A stretch of DNA of 64,000 nt from Trichomonas vaginalis G3 (GCF_026262505.1 NC_067205.1:7130001-7194000), one strand, 5' to 3'; counted from the first letter of the stretch, positions 42,701-52,376 are shown. The notes: generated by a model not told the origin, from the sequence alone. A program made the numbers and translations.

Positions 42701-45700
42701 TCTCATTTTTTCAGAGAAGTTAATTGACCTGGTAGCATATGGTAACATGGTAACACCTTCAGTTCTTCAAAAATAATTCATAAATACCTTCCTTCAGTGA
42801 TGTTGTCAAAATGTCATGTTGTCTCATTTTTTCAGAGAAGTTAATTGACCCTGGTAGCATATGGTAACATGGTAACACCTTCAGTTCTTCAAAAATAATT
42901 CATAAATACCTTCCTTCAGTGATGTTTGTCAAAATGTCATGTTGTCTCATTTTTCAGAGAAGTTAATTGACCTGGTAGCATATGAAACATGGTAACACTT
43001 CAGTTCTTCAAAAATAATTCATAAATACCTTCCTTCAGTGATGTTGTCAAAATGTCATGTTGTCTCATTTTTTCAGAGAAGTTAATTGACCTGGTAGCAT
43101 ATGGTAACATGGTAACACCTTCAGTTCTTCAAAATAATTCATAAATACCTTCCTTCAGTGATGTTGTCAAAATGTCATGTTGTCTCATTTTTTCAGAGAA
43201 GTTAATTGACCTGGTAGCATATGGTAACATGGTAACACCTTCAGTTCTTCAAAAATAATTCATAAATACCTTCCTTCAGTGATGTTGTCAAAATGTCATG
43301 TTGTCTCATTTTTTCAGAGAAGTTAATTGACCTGGTAGCATATGGTAACATGGTAACACCTTCAGTTCTTCAAAAATAATTCATAAATACCTTCCTTCAG
43401 TGATGTTGTCAAAATGTCATGTTGTCTCATTTTTTCAGAGAAGTTAATTGACCTGGTAGCATATGGTAACATGGTAACACCTTCAGTTCTTCAAAAATAA
43501 TTCATAAATACCTTCCTTCAGTGATGTTGTCAAATGTCATGTTGTCTCATTTTTTCAGAGAAGTTAATTGACCTGGTAGCATATGGTAACATGGTAACAC
43601 CTTCAGTTCTTCAAAAATAATTCATAAATACCTTCCTTCAGTGATGTTGTCAAAATGTCATGTTGTCTCATTTTTTCAGAGAAGTTAATTGACCTGGTAA
43701 GCATATGTAACATGTAACACTTCAGTTCTTCAAAAATAATTCATAAATACCTTCCTTCAGTGATGTTGTCAAAATGTCATGTTGTCTCATTTTTCAGAGA
43801 AGTTAATTGACCTGGTAGCATATGTAAATGGTAACACCTTCAGTTCTTCAAAAATAATTCATAAATACCTTCCTTCAGTGATGTTGTCAAAATGTCATGT
43901 TGTCTCATTTTTTCAGAGAAGTTAATTGACCTGGTAGCATATGGTAACATGGTAACACCTTCAGTTCTTCAAAAATAATTCATAAATACCTTCCTTCAGT
44001 GATGTTGTCAAAATGTCATGTTGTCTCATTTTTTCAGAGAAGTTAATTGACCTGGTAGCATATGGTAACATGGTAACACCTCAGTTCTTCAAAATAATTC
44101 ATAAATACTTCCTTCAGTGATGTTGTCAAAATGTCATGTTGTCTCATTTTTCAGAGAAGTTAATTGACCTGGTAGCATATGGTAACATGGTAACACCTTC
44201 AGTTCTTCAAAAATAATTCATAAATACCTTCCTTCAGTGATGTTGTCAAAATGTCATGTTGTCTCATTTTTTCAGAGAAGTTAATTGACCTGGTAGCATA
44301 TGGTAACATGGTAACACTTCAGTTCTTCAAAAATAATTCATAAATACCTTCCTTCAGTGATGTTGTCAAAATGTCATGTTGTCTCATTTTTTCAGAGAAG
44401 TTAATTGACCTGGTAGCATATGGTAACATGGTAACACCTTCAGTCTTCAAAATAATTCAATAAATACCTTCCTTCAGTGATGTTGTCAAAATGTCATGTT
44501 GTCTCATTTTTTCAGAGAAGTTAATTGACCTGGTAGCATATGGTAACATGGTAACACCTTCAGTTCTTCAAAAATAATTCATAAATACCTTCCTTCAGTG
44601 ATGTTGTCAAAATGTCATGTTGTCTCATTTTTTCAGAGAAGTTAATTGACCTGGTAGCATATGGTAACATGGTAACACCTTCAGTTCTTCAAAAATAATT
44701 CATAAATACCTTCCTTCAGTGATGTTGTCAAAATGTCATGTTGTCTCATTTTTCAGAGAAGTTAATTGACCTGGTAGCATATGGTAACATGGTAACACCT
44801 TCAGTTCTTCAAAAATAATTCATAAATACCTTCCTTCAGTGATGTTGTCAAAATGTCATGTGTCTCATTTTTTCAGAGAAGTTAATTGACCTGGTAGCAT
44901 ATGTAACATGGTAACACCTTCAGTTCTTCAAAAATAATTCATAAATACCTTCCTTCAGTGATGTTGTCAAAATGTCATGTTGTCTCATTTTTCAGAGAAG
45001 TTAATTGACCTGTGTAGCATATGGTAACATGGTAACACCTTCAGTTCTTCAAAAATAATTCATAATACCTTCCTTCAGTGATGTTGTCAAAATGTCATGT
45101 TGTCTCATTTTTTCAGAGAAGTTAATTGACCTGGTAGCAATTGGTAACATGGTAACACCTTCAGTTCTTCAAAAATAATTCATAAATACCTTCCTTCAGT
45201 GATGTTGTCAAAATGTCATGTTGTCTCATTTTTTCAGAGAAGTTAATTGACCTGGTAGCATATGGTAACATGGTAAACACCTTCAGTTCTTCAAAAATAA
45301 TTCATAAATACCTTCCTTCAGTGATGTTGTCAAATGTCATGTTGTCTCATTTTTTCAGAGAAGTTAATTGACCTGGTAGCATATGGTAACATGGTAACAC
45401 CTTCAGTTCTTCAAAAATAATTCATAAATACCTTCCTTCATGGATGTTGTCAAAATGTCATGTTGTCTCATTTTTCAGAGAAGTTAATTGACCTGGTAGC
45501 ATATGGTAACATGGTAACACCTTCAGTTCTTCAAAAATAATTCATAAATACCTTCCTTCAGTGATGTTGTCAAAATGTCATGTTGTCTCATTTTTTCAGA
45601 GAAGTTAATTGACCTGGTAGCAATGGTAACATGGTAACACCTTCAGTTCTTCAAAAATAATTCATAAATACCTTCCTTCAGTGATGTTGTCAAAATGTCA

Positions 45701-46166
45701 TGTGTCTCATTTTCAGAGAAGTTAATTGACCTGGTAGCATATGGTAACATGGTAACACCTTCAGTTCTTCAAAAATAATTCATAAATACTTCCTTCAGTG
45801 ATGTTGTCAAAATGTCATGTTGTCTCATTTTTTCAGAGAAGTTAATTGACCTGGTAGCATATGGTAACATGGTAACACCTTCAGTTCTTCAAAATAATTC
45901 ATAAATACCTTCCTTCAGTGATGTTGTCAAAATGTCATGTTGTCTCATTTTTTCAGAGAAGTTAATTGACATGGTAGCATATGGTAACATGGTAACACCT
46001 TCAGTTCTTCAAAAATAATTCATAAATACCTTCCTTCAGTGATGTTGTCAAAATGTCATGTTGTCTCATTTTTTCAGAGAAGTTAATTGACCTGGTAGCA
46101 TATGGTAACATGGTAACACCTTCAGTTCTTCAAAAATAATTCATAAATACTCCTTCAGTGATGTTG
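39760..46166. repeat. 121-bp tandem array, about 53 copies
   Basis: Units begin TGATGTTGTCAAAATGTCAT and contain ACCTGGTAGCATATGGTAAC and CCTTCAGTTCTTCAAAAATA. The copies are very similar. Many differ only by single-base gains or losses in short runs, the pattern of uncorrected long-read errors. The version here differs from that at 1660-1984 at fixed positions (GCATATGG for GCACATGG; GGTAACACC for GGTAGCACC). No coding frame. Confidence 0.95.
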
Positions 46167-46193
46167 ATTCTCTCTCACAACCAACAACGAGGA

Positions 46194-46218
46194 NNNNNNN
46201 NNNNNNNNNNNNNNNNNN
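46194..46218. other. Assembly gap (25 N)
   Basis: Exactly 25 undetermined bases directly after the tandem array. The sequences on the two sides may not be contiguous in the genome. Confidence 0.99.
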
Positions 46219-46725
46219 ATGATAAATTCTTAAGTTTAAAAGACCCAAATGAGGAAATGCAGAGAATATATATAGAGAAGAAACACTTCAGAATACAAAC
46301 AGAAAGAGATAGAATACATTTCGAAGAACTTGCATCTTACGATTAGGAGACATCACCTGTCATATGAAGTGTTTCTATCTATAGATGGTCTTTGCTGGTC
46401 TCATCTTTTTGCTTATAGAATTATGAGACGAACAAGTTATGTGTGATCTTGAGAAGCTCGTACACTTTACATTTCTAGTCGTATAATGTGTACCGACAGC
46501 AAAGAGTTTATATGTAAGGATGTTAAAAGCATTACTTTACTGACATTAGTATACTTATTCCCCGGATTGTCCGAAGACGATTTTCATGGAACTTATTGAA
46601 AGAGTCCATGGCATTAAGTTTGAACAGACTATGGAACTATGGGAGAAGTACAAAGTCATACAGAACCTCTACTTCTTTCAGAATCATAGTCTTACGCAAA
46701 CAAAGTTCAAAGATTGATAAAAAGT
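46219..46725 (+). pseudogene. Polinton gene remnant beside the gap
   Basis: Short coding-like stretches can be read (DKFLSLKDPNEEMQRIYIEK; FEQTMELWEKYKVIQNLYFF). No family is recognised. The gene is broken with several breaks and its front lies in or beyond the gap. Confidence 0.45.
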
Positions 46726-46740
46726 CAAGCTGAAAAATAA

Positions 46741-46938
46741 ATGGTTCATCTACCTATCTTGTTTGAAGTTGTCAAAGATACGTTCTGTTATTTTTCACTG
46801 TTTTCTAGAGTTTTGGCGATGGGGTTTTTTACTTACTCGCTGTTCTTCACTGTTTCGTACGAATCTCTTCTCTCGGTTTTCCGAGGGAAGCAAGCATATG
46901 AGGAAATTCATGAAATTGGTCATTTTCAGCAAAAATAA
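46741..46938 (+). CDS. Possible small membrane protein, 65 aa
   Basis: A single long hydrophobic stretch (residues about 8-48, VVKDTFCYFSLFSRVLAMGF...) could cross a membrane once or twice, followed by a polar tail. The ATG follows AAAAATAA. The last 15 codons overlap a flank sequence repeated at 48241-48290, so a chance frame is possible. Confidence 0.3.
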   Translation: MVHLPILFEVVKDTFCYFSLFSRVLAMGFFTYSLFFTVSYESLLSVFRGKQAYEEIHEIGHFQQK

Positions 46939-46940
46939 TG

Positions 46941-46996
46941 TTTAGGTGAAGAGGTGAGATTCACGCCGTTTTTCACCTGCTTTTCACTCTTTTTTT
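46941..46996 (-). terminator. AGATCT-type palindrome, imperfect copy
   Basis: On the minus strand it has the GGTGAAAA repeats and the outer arm, but the centre is altered (GGTGAGATTCACGCC on the plus strand). It is the most degenerate member of the family in this window. Confidence 0.4.
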
Positions 46997-47029
46997 CACA
47001 ACCGTTTTACATGGTAAACGTTATTTTAC

Positions 47030-47545
47030 ATTATGACACGAAGTGAAGATTTGCATTTCTGTCAAATTTTTATAAAAAATTAGTACGATTTTTATTTTAC
47101 ATTATGACACGAAGTGAAGATTTGCACTTCGTCAAATTTTATAAAAAATTAGCGTTATTTTTACATTATGACACGAAGTGAAGATTGCACTTCGTCAAAT
47201 TTTATAAAAAATTAGCGTTATTTTTACATTATGACACGAAGTGAAGATTTGCACTTCGTCAAATTTTATAAAAAATTAGCGTTATTTTTACATTATGACA
47301 CGAATGAAGATTTGCACTTCGTCAAATTTTATAAAAAATTAGCGTTATTTTACATTATGACACGAAGTGAAGATTTGCACTTCGTCAAATTTTATAAAAA
47401 TTAGCGTTATTTTTACATTATGACACGAAGTGAAGATTTGCACTTCGTCAAATTTTATAAAAAATTAGCGTTATTTTTACATTATGACACGAAGTGAAGA
47501 TTTGCACTTCGTCAATTTTATAAAAAATTAGCGTTATTTTCTGAC
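47030..47545. repeat. 64-bp tandem repeat, about 8 copies, each with a small hairpin
   Basis: The unit runs ACATTATGACACGAAGTGAA...TTAGCGTTATTTTT. Within it CGAAGTG and CACTTCG form a 7-bp stem around AAGATTTG. A longer-stemmed form of the same hairpin (TTTTTTGACGAAGTG arms) stands at about 49718-49752 and 50043-50080. It lies just downstream of the KilA-N gene. Confidence 0.9.
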
Positions 47546-47572
47546 TTTCACAAAAGACCAAAAATAAACGCT

Positions 47573-48184
47573 TTACATGTATTTTTCAGCAACTTCGTCA
47601 AATAATTTTATAGCTTTATCTATCTCATCTACTTCAAACGTTTCTTTACCTTTTATGGGAGCACCATACATTTTCTCAAACTTTTCAAGTAGTTCTGTTT
47701 CTGCAGCTCTCATATCATTAGCAAACACAACCTTGACTCTATTGACTGTACTGTCATATCTTTGAGTTATATTATATGTTCTTCCTATCTTATATCTTTT
47801 TGTATTGAAGTCCTTCGGTTTCTGAACGATGTAAAGTAAGCCTTCACTGCAACGTTCCGTATCGAATGAACCATATGTTATGAAGTTATATCCAACAACT
47901 GGGTCTAACCATAACAAAACTATTGGTATAAGACTTTTGTCTATAAGATATGCTGCAGTTCCATAGAATCTTACCGATATCATAAGCTCAGGATTTCTTG
48001 TCAAAATTTTCTGACTAGAAGCAATTCTAACCCAGTCCTTTGTTTTCTTTCCAGATGGAGATATAATGTCTGACAAAGAATATTTGTTGTATTTCTTTGA
48101 GTATCTTACGTTTAAATCACCTATTCTAACCACTTTGGTGTCATTGTCTATCTTTCTAACTGTTTCAAACTCAATGTTTGACAT
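47573..48184 (-). CDS. KilA-N plus T5orf172 (GIY-YIG-like) protein
   Basis: The chosen start is ATG 48184 (MSNIEFETV), after the shared A/T start signal. Residues about 25-110 follow the KilA-N fold: KDWVRIASSQK, FYGTAAYLIDKSLIPIVLLW and LDPVVGYNF. A T5orf172/GIY-YIG-like part follows: GLLYIVQ, YKIGRTYNITQRY, and MRAAETELLEKFEKMYG. KilA-N is a DNA-binding domain of large DNA viruses and phages, and the pairing with T5orf172 is common in them. A DNA-binding regulator or nuclease-related role is inferred. It looks whole. Confidence 0.8.
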   Translation of the reverse strand: MSNIEFETVRKIDNDTKVVRIGDLNVRYSKKYNKYSLSDIISPSGKKTKDWVRIASSQKILTRNPELMISVRFYGTAAYLIDKSLIPIVLLWLDPVVGYNFITYGSFDTERCSEGLLYIVQKPKDFNTKRYKIGRTYNITQRYDSTVNRVKVVFANDMRAAETELLEKFEKMYGAPIKGKETFEVDEIDKAIKLFDEVAEKYM

Positions 48185-48289
48185 ATCTGTTCTTACATAC
48201 AAAATAAAAAAAAATAAAAAAATAAAACTAACTTTATTTTTTCTATCTTAAGGAAATTCATGAAATTTGGTCATTTTTCAGCAAAAATA

Positions 48290-48440
48290 TATTTTAGGTG
48301 AAGAGGTGAGATCTCACCTGTTTTTTCACCTCTTTTTTCACCCTCGTGAATTTTCAAGACTTCATTGTAAATGACCAAAAATATATTTTAGGGTAGATGG
48401 TTAGATCTAACCTCATTTCTACCCTCTTTTCTACCCCAGT
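48290..48440 (-). terminator. Two AGATCT palindromes downstream of the gene at 48445-49383
   Basis: One copy (48294-48345) has the centre GGTGAGATCTCACC with outer GGTGAA/TTCACC. The other (48390-48438) has GGTTAGATCTAACC with outer GGGTAGA/TCTACCC. Inner and outer arms both changed while staying complementary. Each is followed, on the minus strand, by TAAAATATATTTTTG-like sequence. Confidence 0.6.
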
Positions 48441-48444
48441 TATT

Positions 48445-49383
48445 TTATAAGCGTTTTACATGGTAAACGTTATGAATTCGTGAGACTTTAAACAGTTTTG
48501 TAGCTTCTATTTCTTCTTTTAGTACATCGAATGTTTTAACAATGCCGAAAGTTTCTTTATATTTCTTCTTGACGTCAGATAGAAGGAAATCTTCTGCTGT
48601 TGGATAGTTTTTGTTCAGAAATTCTAACATGTCCATTTTATCTTCTGCTGGTTTTTCTGCTTCTTTCTTTAAGTCTGCATAGTCGTTTCTCATACGTTCT
48701 ATCTCTTTGACGGAGTAGTTATATTTCCTCATTGCTGCTTTACATTTAGAACATTGCGGGTTCATTTTTGCGTTATACATTGAAATAAAACCAGCTAAAA
48801 CAACTAAAGCGTCAATTGCTCTCTTCATCTCAAACATAGCGGGTCTTATTTGTTTGTTCCATACTTTGCCTCTTCTATCTTTATCTCTTATCTGCCATAC
48901 ACATTCAGCAACTAACGAAACAAAGTTGTCGTAGGTCTTAAATTCTTCAGATTTATATATGTCAGAAACATTCTTATATACCATATCGCAATCTTTGTCC
49001 ATAACCTTATGGTTGCAATGAAATCCTAGAAACTCATAGTTTACCTTACGAATGAACTTCTTTATTTCTACTGAGTCAGTTGCTTTGACTTCAATTTCGT
49101 CGAATTCAGGAATAGTTAGTTTTTGTTGTTGGATTTCAGGTAGTTTAGGCAAATGGTCGATGAGGTCCTGCATTTCATAAAGATACTGTTCATTTGTTTC
49201 ATCTTTCGCACTACAGTCTAAATTACTTGTTAAAAGTTCTTGCTTTATCTTCTGGATTTCTGTTTCAAAAGTATATGAAGAAGGAATGAAGCTTTTCATC
49301 TCTACTAACATAGATGTTGGATTCATGACTAACGAGTTTGGTGCTGTTGTTTGAATTGTTGTTGTGCCGATTGTTGAAATCAT
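48445..49383 (-). CDS. Unrecognised Polinton protein, 312 aa
   Basis: The chosen start is ATG 49383 (MISTIGTTTIQTTAPNS), placed after TTTTGTATAAAAGAC like other starts; the frame is open further upstream to 49452. It has a Ser/Thr-rich leader and helical Glu/Lys regions. A possible zinc-binding cluster lies in the middle (FHCNHKVMDKDC and PQCSKCKAAM). A coiled-coil stretch follows (VKEIERMRNDYADLKKEAEK). No family recognised; perhaps a structural or scaffold protein. Confidence 0.55.
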   Translation of the reverse strand: MISTIGTTTIQTTAPNSLVMNPTSMLVEMKSFIPSSYTFETEIQKIKQELLTSNLDCSAKDETNEQYLYEMQDLIDHLPKLPEIQQQKLTIPEFDEIEVKATDSVEIKKFIRKVNYEFLGFHCNHKVMDKDCDMVYKNVSDIYKSEEFKTYDNFVSLVAECVWQIRDKDRRGKVWNKQIRPAMFEMKRAIDALVVLAGFISMYNAKMNPQCSKCKAAMRKYNYSVKEIERMRNDYADLKKEAEKPAEDKMDMLEFLNKNYPTAEDFLLSDVKKKYKETFGIVKTFDVLKEEIEATKLFKVSRIHNVYHVKRL

Positions 49384-49436
49384 GTCTTTTATACAAAATA
49401 AAAAAATAAAAAAAATAAAACTAACTTTATTTTTTA
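49384..49436 (-). promoter_or_regulatory. Polinton start signal
   Basis: Minus-strand AAAGTTAGTTTTATTTTTTT followed by TTATTTTGTATAAAAGAC and the ATG. Matching tracts at 48203-48240 precede the KilA-N gene. Two more copies without a following gene lie at about 49770-49810 and 50095-50140. Confidence 0.6.
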
Positions 49437-49439
49437 TTT

Positions 49440-50390
49440 CGGGAAAATTCATGAAAATTCAAGAGGTGAAAAAAGAGGTGAAAAAACAGGTGAGATCTCA
49501 CCTCTTCACCTAAACATTATTTTTGGGTCCTTTACACTCATTACGATGAAGTCTTGACAAAACATTTACGAAGAAGTCATGACAAAACATTTACGAAGAA
49601 GTCATGACAAATTCAAGAGGTGAAAAAAGAGGTGAAAAAACAGGTGAGATCTAACCATCTACCCGACATTCTCGTCAAACACAAAAAATGACACTTTTTC
49701 ATTAGATAACTGTTATTTTTTGACGAAGTGAAGATTTGCACTTCGTCAAAAAAATCCCTGAAATCATATCTTTACATACAAAATAAAAAAATAAAACTAA
49801 CTTTATTTTTTCTATCCTAAGGAAATTCATGAAAATTCAAGAGGGTGAAAAAACAGGTGAAAAAAGAGGTGAGATCTCACCTCTTCACCTAAATTATATT
49901 TTTGGGTCCTTTACACTCATTACGAAGAAGTCTTGACAAATTCAAGAGGGTAGAAATGAGGTTAGAAATGAGGTTAGATCTAACCATCTACCCGACATTC
50001 TCGTCAAATGAAAAAAATGACACTTTTTCATTAGATAACTGTTATTTTTTGACGAAGTGAAGATTGACACTTCGTCAAAAAAATCCCTGAAATCATATCT
50101 TTTATACAAAATAAATAAAATAAAACTAACTTTATTTTTTCTATCTTAAGGAAATTCATGAAAATTCAAGAGGTGAAAAAAGAGGTTAGAAATGAGGTTA
50201 GATCTCACCTCTTCACCTAAACATTATTTTTGGGTCCTTTACACTCATTACGATGAAGTCTTGACAAAACATTTACGAAGAAGTCATGACAAAACATTTA
50301 CGAAGAAGTCTTGACAAATTCAAGAGGGTGAAAAAACAGGTGAAAAAAGAGGTGAGATCTAACCTCTTCACCTAAATTATATTTTTGGTC
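49440..50390. repeat. Three-fold repeated intergenic cassette with palindromes and orphan start signals
   Basis: Each round holds AGGAAATTCATGAAAATTCA, one or two AGATCT palindromes, TTTACACTCATTACGA, ACGAAGAAGTC words, the CGAAGTG hairpin (in two rounds) and an A/T start signal facing left with no gene. Centres include GGTGAGATCTCACC, GGTTAGATCTAACC and hybrids of the two. It looks like repeated copying of a promoter-plus-3'-end unit. Confidence 0.75.
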
Positions 50391-50714
50391 CGGGAACAAC
50401 TTTCTCTCAATTGGGGCTGTGGCATAATCTTTGCGTAAGCGGTTCAGACCTTCTTCGAACTCTTGGTCTCTCTTCGATTTGGATTGAGATTGGAATTGCT
50501 GGGGTGGAGCTTGCTGGAACATCCAAGGGTTGGGGAAGTAAGGCATAGGCTGAGGAGGGTAGTTCGGGAAGCCTTGTGGTGGGTAGTAACCTTGAGGTGG
50601 AAATTGGTAGAAATTCGGAGGTACTTGCTGGAACTGAGGTTGCTGAGGAGACTGTTGTGGTTCTTTAGGTTCCTCTGGTTTGGGAATGGACTCGGTTGGT
50701 GGTACGTCGGACAT
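50298..50714 (-). CDS. Pro/Gln-rich Polinton protein, about 138 aa
   Basis: The chosen start is ATG 50714 (MSDVPPTESIPKPEEP). Residues 20-85 are a Pro/Gln/Tyr/Phe low-complexity run (FYQFPPQGYYPPQGFP). A polar helical part follows (DQEFEEGLNRLRKDY). The end reads into a downstream AGATCT palindrome. The region before the start is a 22-bp repeat that also stays open. Function unknown; a virion-associated protein is possible. Confidence 0.45.
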   Translation of the reverse strand: MSDVPPTESIPKPEEPKEPQQSPQQPQFQQVPPNFYQFPPQGYYPPQGFPNYPPQPMPYFPNPWMFQQAPPQQFQSQSKSKRDQEFEEGLNRLRKDYATAPIERKLFPDQKYNLGEEVRSHLFFHLFFHPLEFVKTSS

Positions 50715-50721
50715 CCGTTTG

Positions 50722-50890
50722 TGTCCTGTCGGAAGGAAGAACTTTTCCTGTCGGAAGGAAGAACTTTTCCTGTCGGAAGGAAGAACTTTTCCTGTCGGAA
50801 GGAAATTTTTTTTCCCTTTGTCCGGAAAATTTTTTCCTGTCGGATGGAAAATTTTTTCCTGTCGGATGGAAAAACTTTTTCTGAAGTTCG
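50722..50890. repeat. 22-bp repeats in a divergent intergenic region
   Basis: The unit TTTTCCTGTCGGAAGGAAGA plus AC occurs three to four times, then variants with GGAAAATTTTTTCC palindromes. It separates the leftward gene at 50714 from the rightward gene at 51007. Frames stay open through it on both strands. Confidence 0.8.
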
Positions 50891-51006
50891 ACCAAAAAGT
50901 TCTCAATTTTCGAAAATTTGAATGGTTTACGGACGGACAACTGGAAGAGTTCTTCCTGTCGTCGGGAAAAATTTTTCCAGTTGTCGGGAAAATATTTTCC
51001 TGTCGG

Positions 51007-51381
51007 ATGGAAGGACTCGGAATGCCAGAAGGATTTGACGAGGCAATTTACCTAATTGAACTTAACGACTGCGTAAAAGACTACTTGCGCAAGGTCATGA
51101 AGCCCAAGGTCAAGTTCACCACTATTTCTGGAAGGGCTGTCTTGAATCTCGAGACTTCGACCGGAATTCCAATTCAAATACCAGAAAACACTCCTTTCGA
51201 CGACATAAAGGACGCCAAAAGAGAAGCTCTTGTTAAGTTCCTAAACAAACGTCCTTGGATAAAAATACCAAACAAGGAGAACCCCCTACCCCATATGAAA
51301 TTGGCAATTCAGTCTCTCCTTCACTTCTCAGGACAACCGTTCTACATAACCTGTGAAGGCGACATCCAACCAGTTCAGTAA
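51007..51381 (+). CDS. Unrecognised Polinton protein, 124 aa
   Basis: The chosen start is ATG 51007 (MEGLGMPEGFDEAIYLIELN), directly after the 22-bp repeats; ATG 51022 is an alternative. It is a compact alpha/beta-type sequence with FTTISGRAVLNLETSTGIPI and a helical KREALVKFLNKRPW. Codon use is more GC-rich than in neighbouring genes. Function unknown. Confidence 0.5.
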   Translation: MEGLGMPEGFDEAIYLIELNDCVKDYLRKVMKPKVKFTTISGRAVLNLETSTGIPIQIPENTPFDDIKDAKREALVKFLNKRPWIKIPNKENPLPHMKLAIQSLLHFSGQPFYITCEGDIQPVQ

Positions 51382-51454
51382 ACATCTCATTTTAACTCAC
51401 TTTTTTATGTTTTTTGTGAAAGTGTCAAAAATAAATTGTTTTCATGAGTTTTCT

Positions 51455-51518
51455 ACGATGTTAGAAAAGTGGTTAGAAAACGTGTTAGATCTAACATGCT
51501 AACATAAACATTATTTTT
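51455..51518 (+). terminator. AGATCT palindrome, divergent arms
   Basis: The inner palindrome GTTAGATCTAAC has outer arms TGTTAG and CTAACA, followed by TAAACATTATTTTTC. It lies 75 bases past the gene at 51007-51381 in the same orientation. It is a third arm sequence in the family, again with preserved pairing. Confidence 0.6.
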
Positions 51519-52376
51519 CAATACTTTTTCAGCACTTTTCCGTAGTTATATATGAAAGACAATTCGAGATAAAAGTCATAGTACAATGGAATAATATGTT
51601 GCACACCATTTGTTGTGAACCAAACTTGAAAGTCAGAGAAACTGTTACTAGGTGGTTCGTAGAATTTCGAAGCAAAGTCATAAAAGTCCTTACCAATACA
51701 TAGAAAACTATTGTTGCTTGAACTGAAACTTGCATGACACATAACATTTTGAGGGTCAAACACGTTTCTATAAACTGTCAAATCTGCTGGTGGAAGTATA
51801 AATTGAAATGGACCATCTGGTGGTAATGGTTCGTTTTGGTTTAGTAACCGAAGAAATTGTGCCAAGAACGTTTGTCTACTTTCCAAAATAAAAACTCTGT
51901 ATCTCTTGGAGGGTTAATTTCAATCTTTTGAAATGAAACGGTGGAGTTCATCTTGTCATATTCTAGTTTCAGATAGTATGTTCCATTTAGTAAAGAGTCG
52001 TATTTTTCTTGAAATTCCCAATAATATTTGTTCATTTGAGTTTGAAAGTCATTTAGAGTTTTCTCAAGACTTTCGTCTGAACGAACTGTAAAGATTCTCA
52101 TTTCGTCAAATTTGTCTATTAGACCATCAGAACCTTTATACTGCCCATGAAAATATACTGCGAACATAAATGCGTTAGTTCTATTTGAAAAAAAACTCTT
52201 CTAAATCCTATTGCCTTTGCATCTGAAGGACTTTGAAGCCAACGAATTGGATAGTCAAACCTGTATACTCGGGATGAAATTTCTTCATCTGAAATAGTCC
52301 TACCAGCATTTGTAAAGATATAGTCTAACGGTTTTGTATCTGCTACTTTTGTTCTTTGTTTTTCAACCTGAAGCAT
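51518..52376 (-). pseudogene. Polinton structural protein, second copy, broken
   Basis: Its parts match the protein at 58548-59396 along the whole length: VADTKPLDYIFTNAGRT at the start, RFDYPIRWLQSPSDAKAIGF, and near the end LYEPPS-type and FYLELSFIYNY sequences. It is broken, about two breaks. Two related copies within one Polinton suggest gene duplication. Confidence 0.75.

Larger units (their letters stand above)
37845..46193. mobile_element. Polinton segment with primase gene and giant 121-bp array
   Basis: It links the covarying hairpin, a decayed AEP-primase gene and the 121-bp repeats, all also seen in Polinton 1 or the fold-back element. The terminal repeats are not identified, and the right side ends at an assembly gap, so it may or may not belong to the same copy as 46219-61246. 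It is heavily decayed. Confidence 0.65.

Noticed and set aside
46158-46346. Frame spanning the run of N
   Set aside because: The join is undefined; only the part after the gap is considered.
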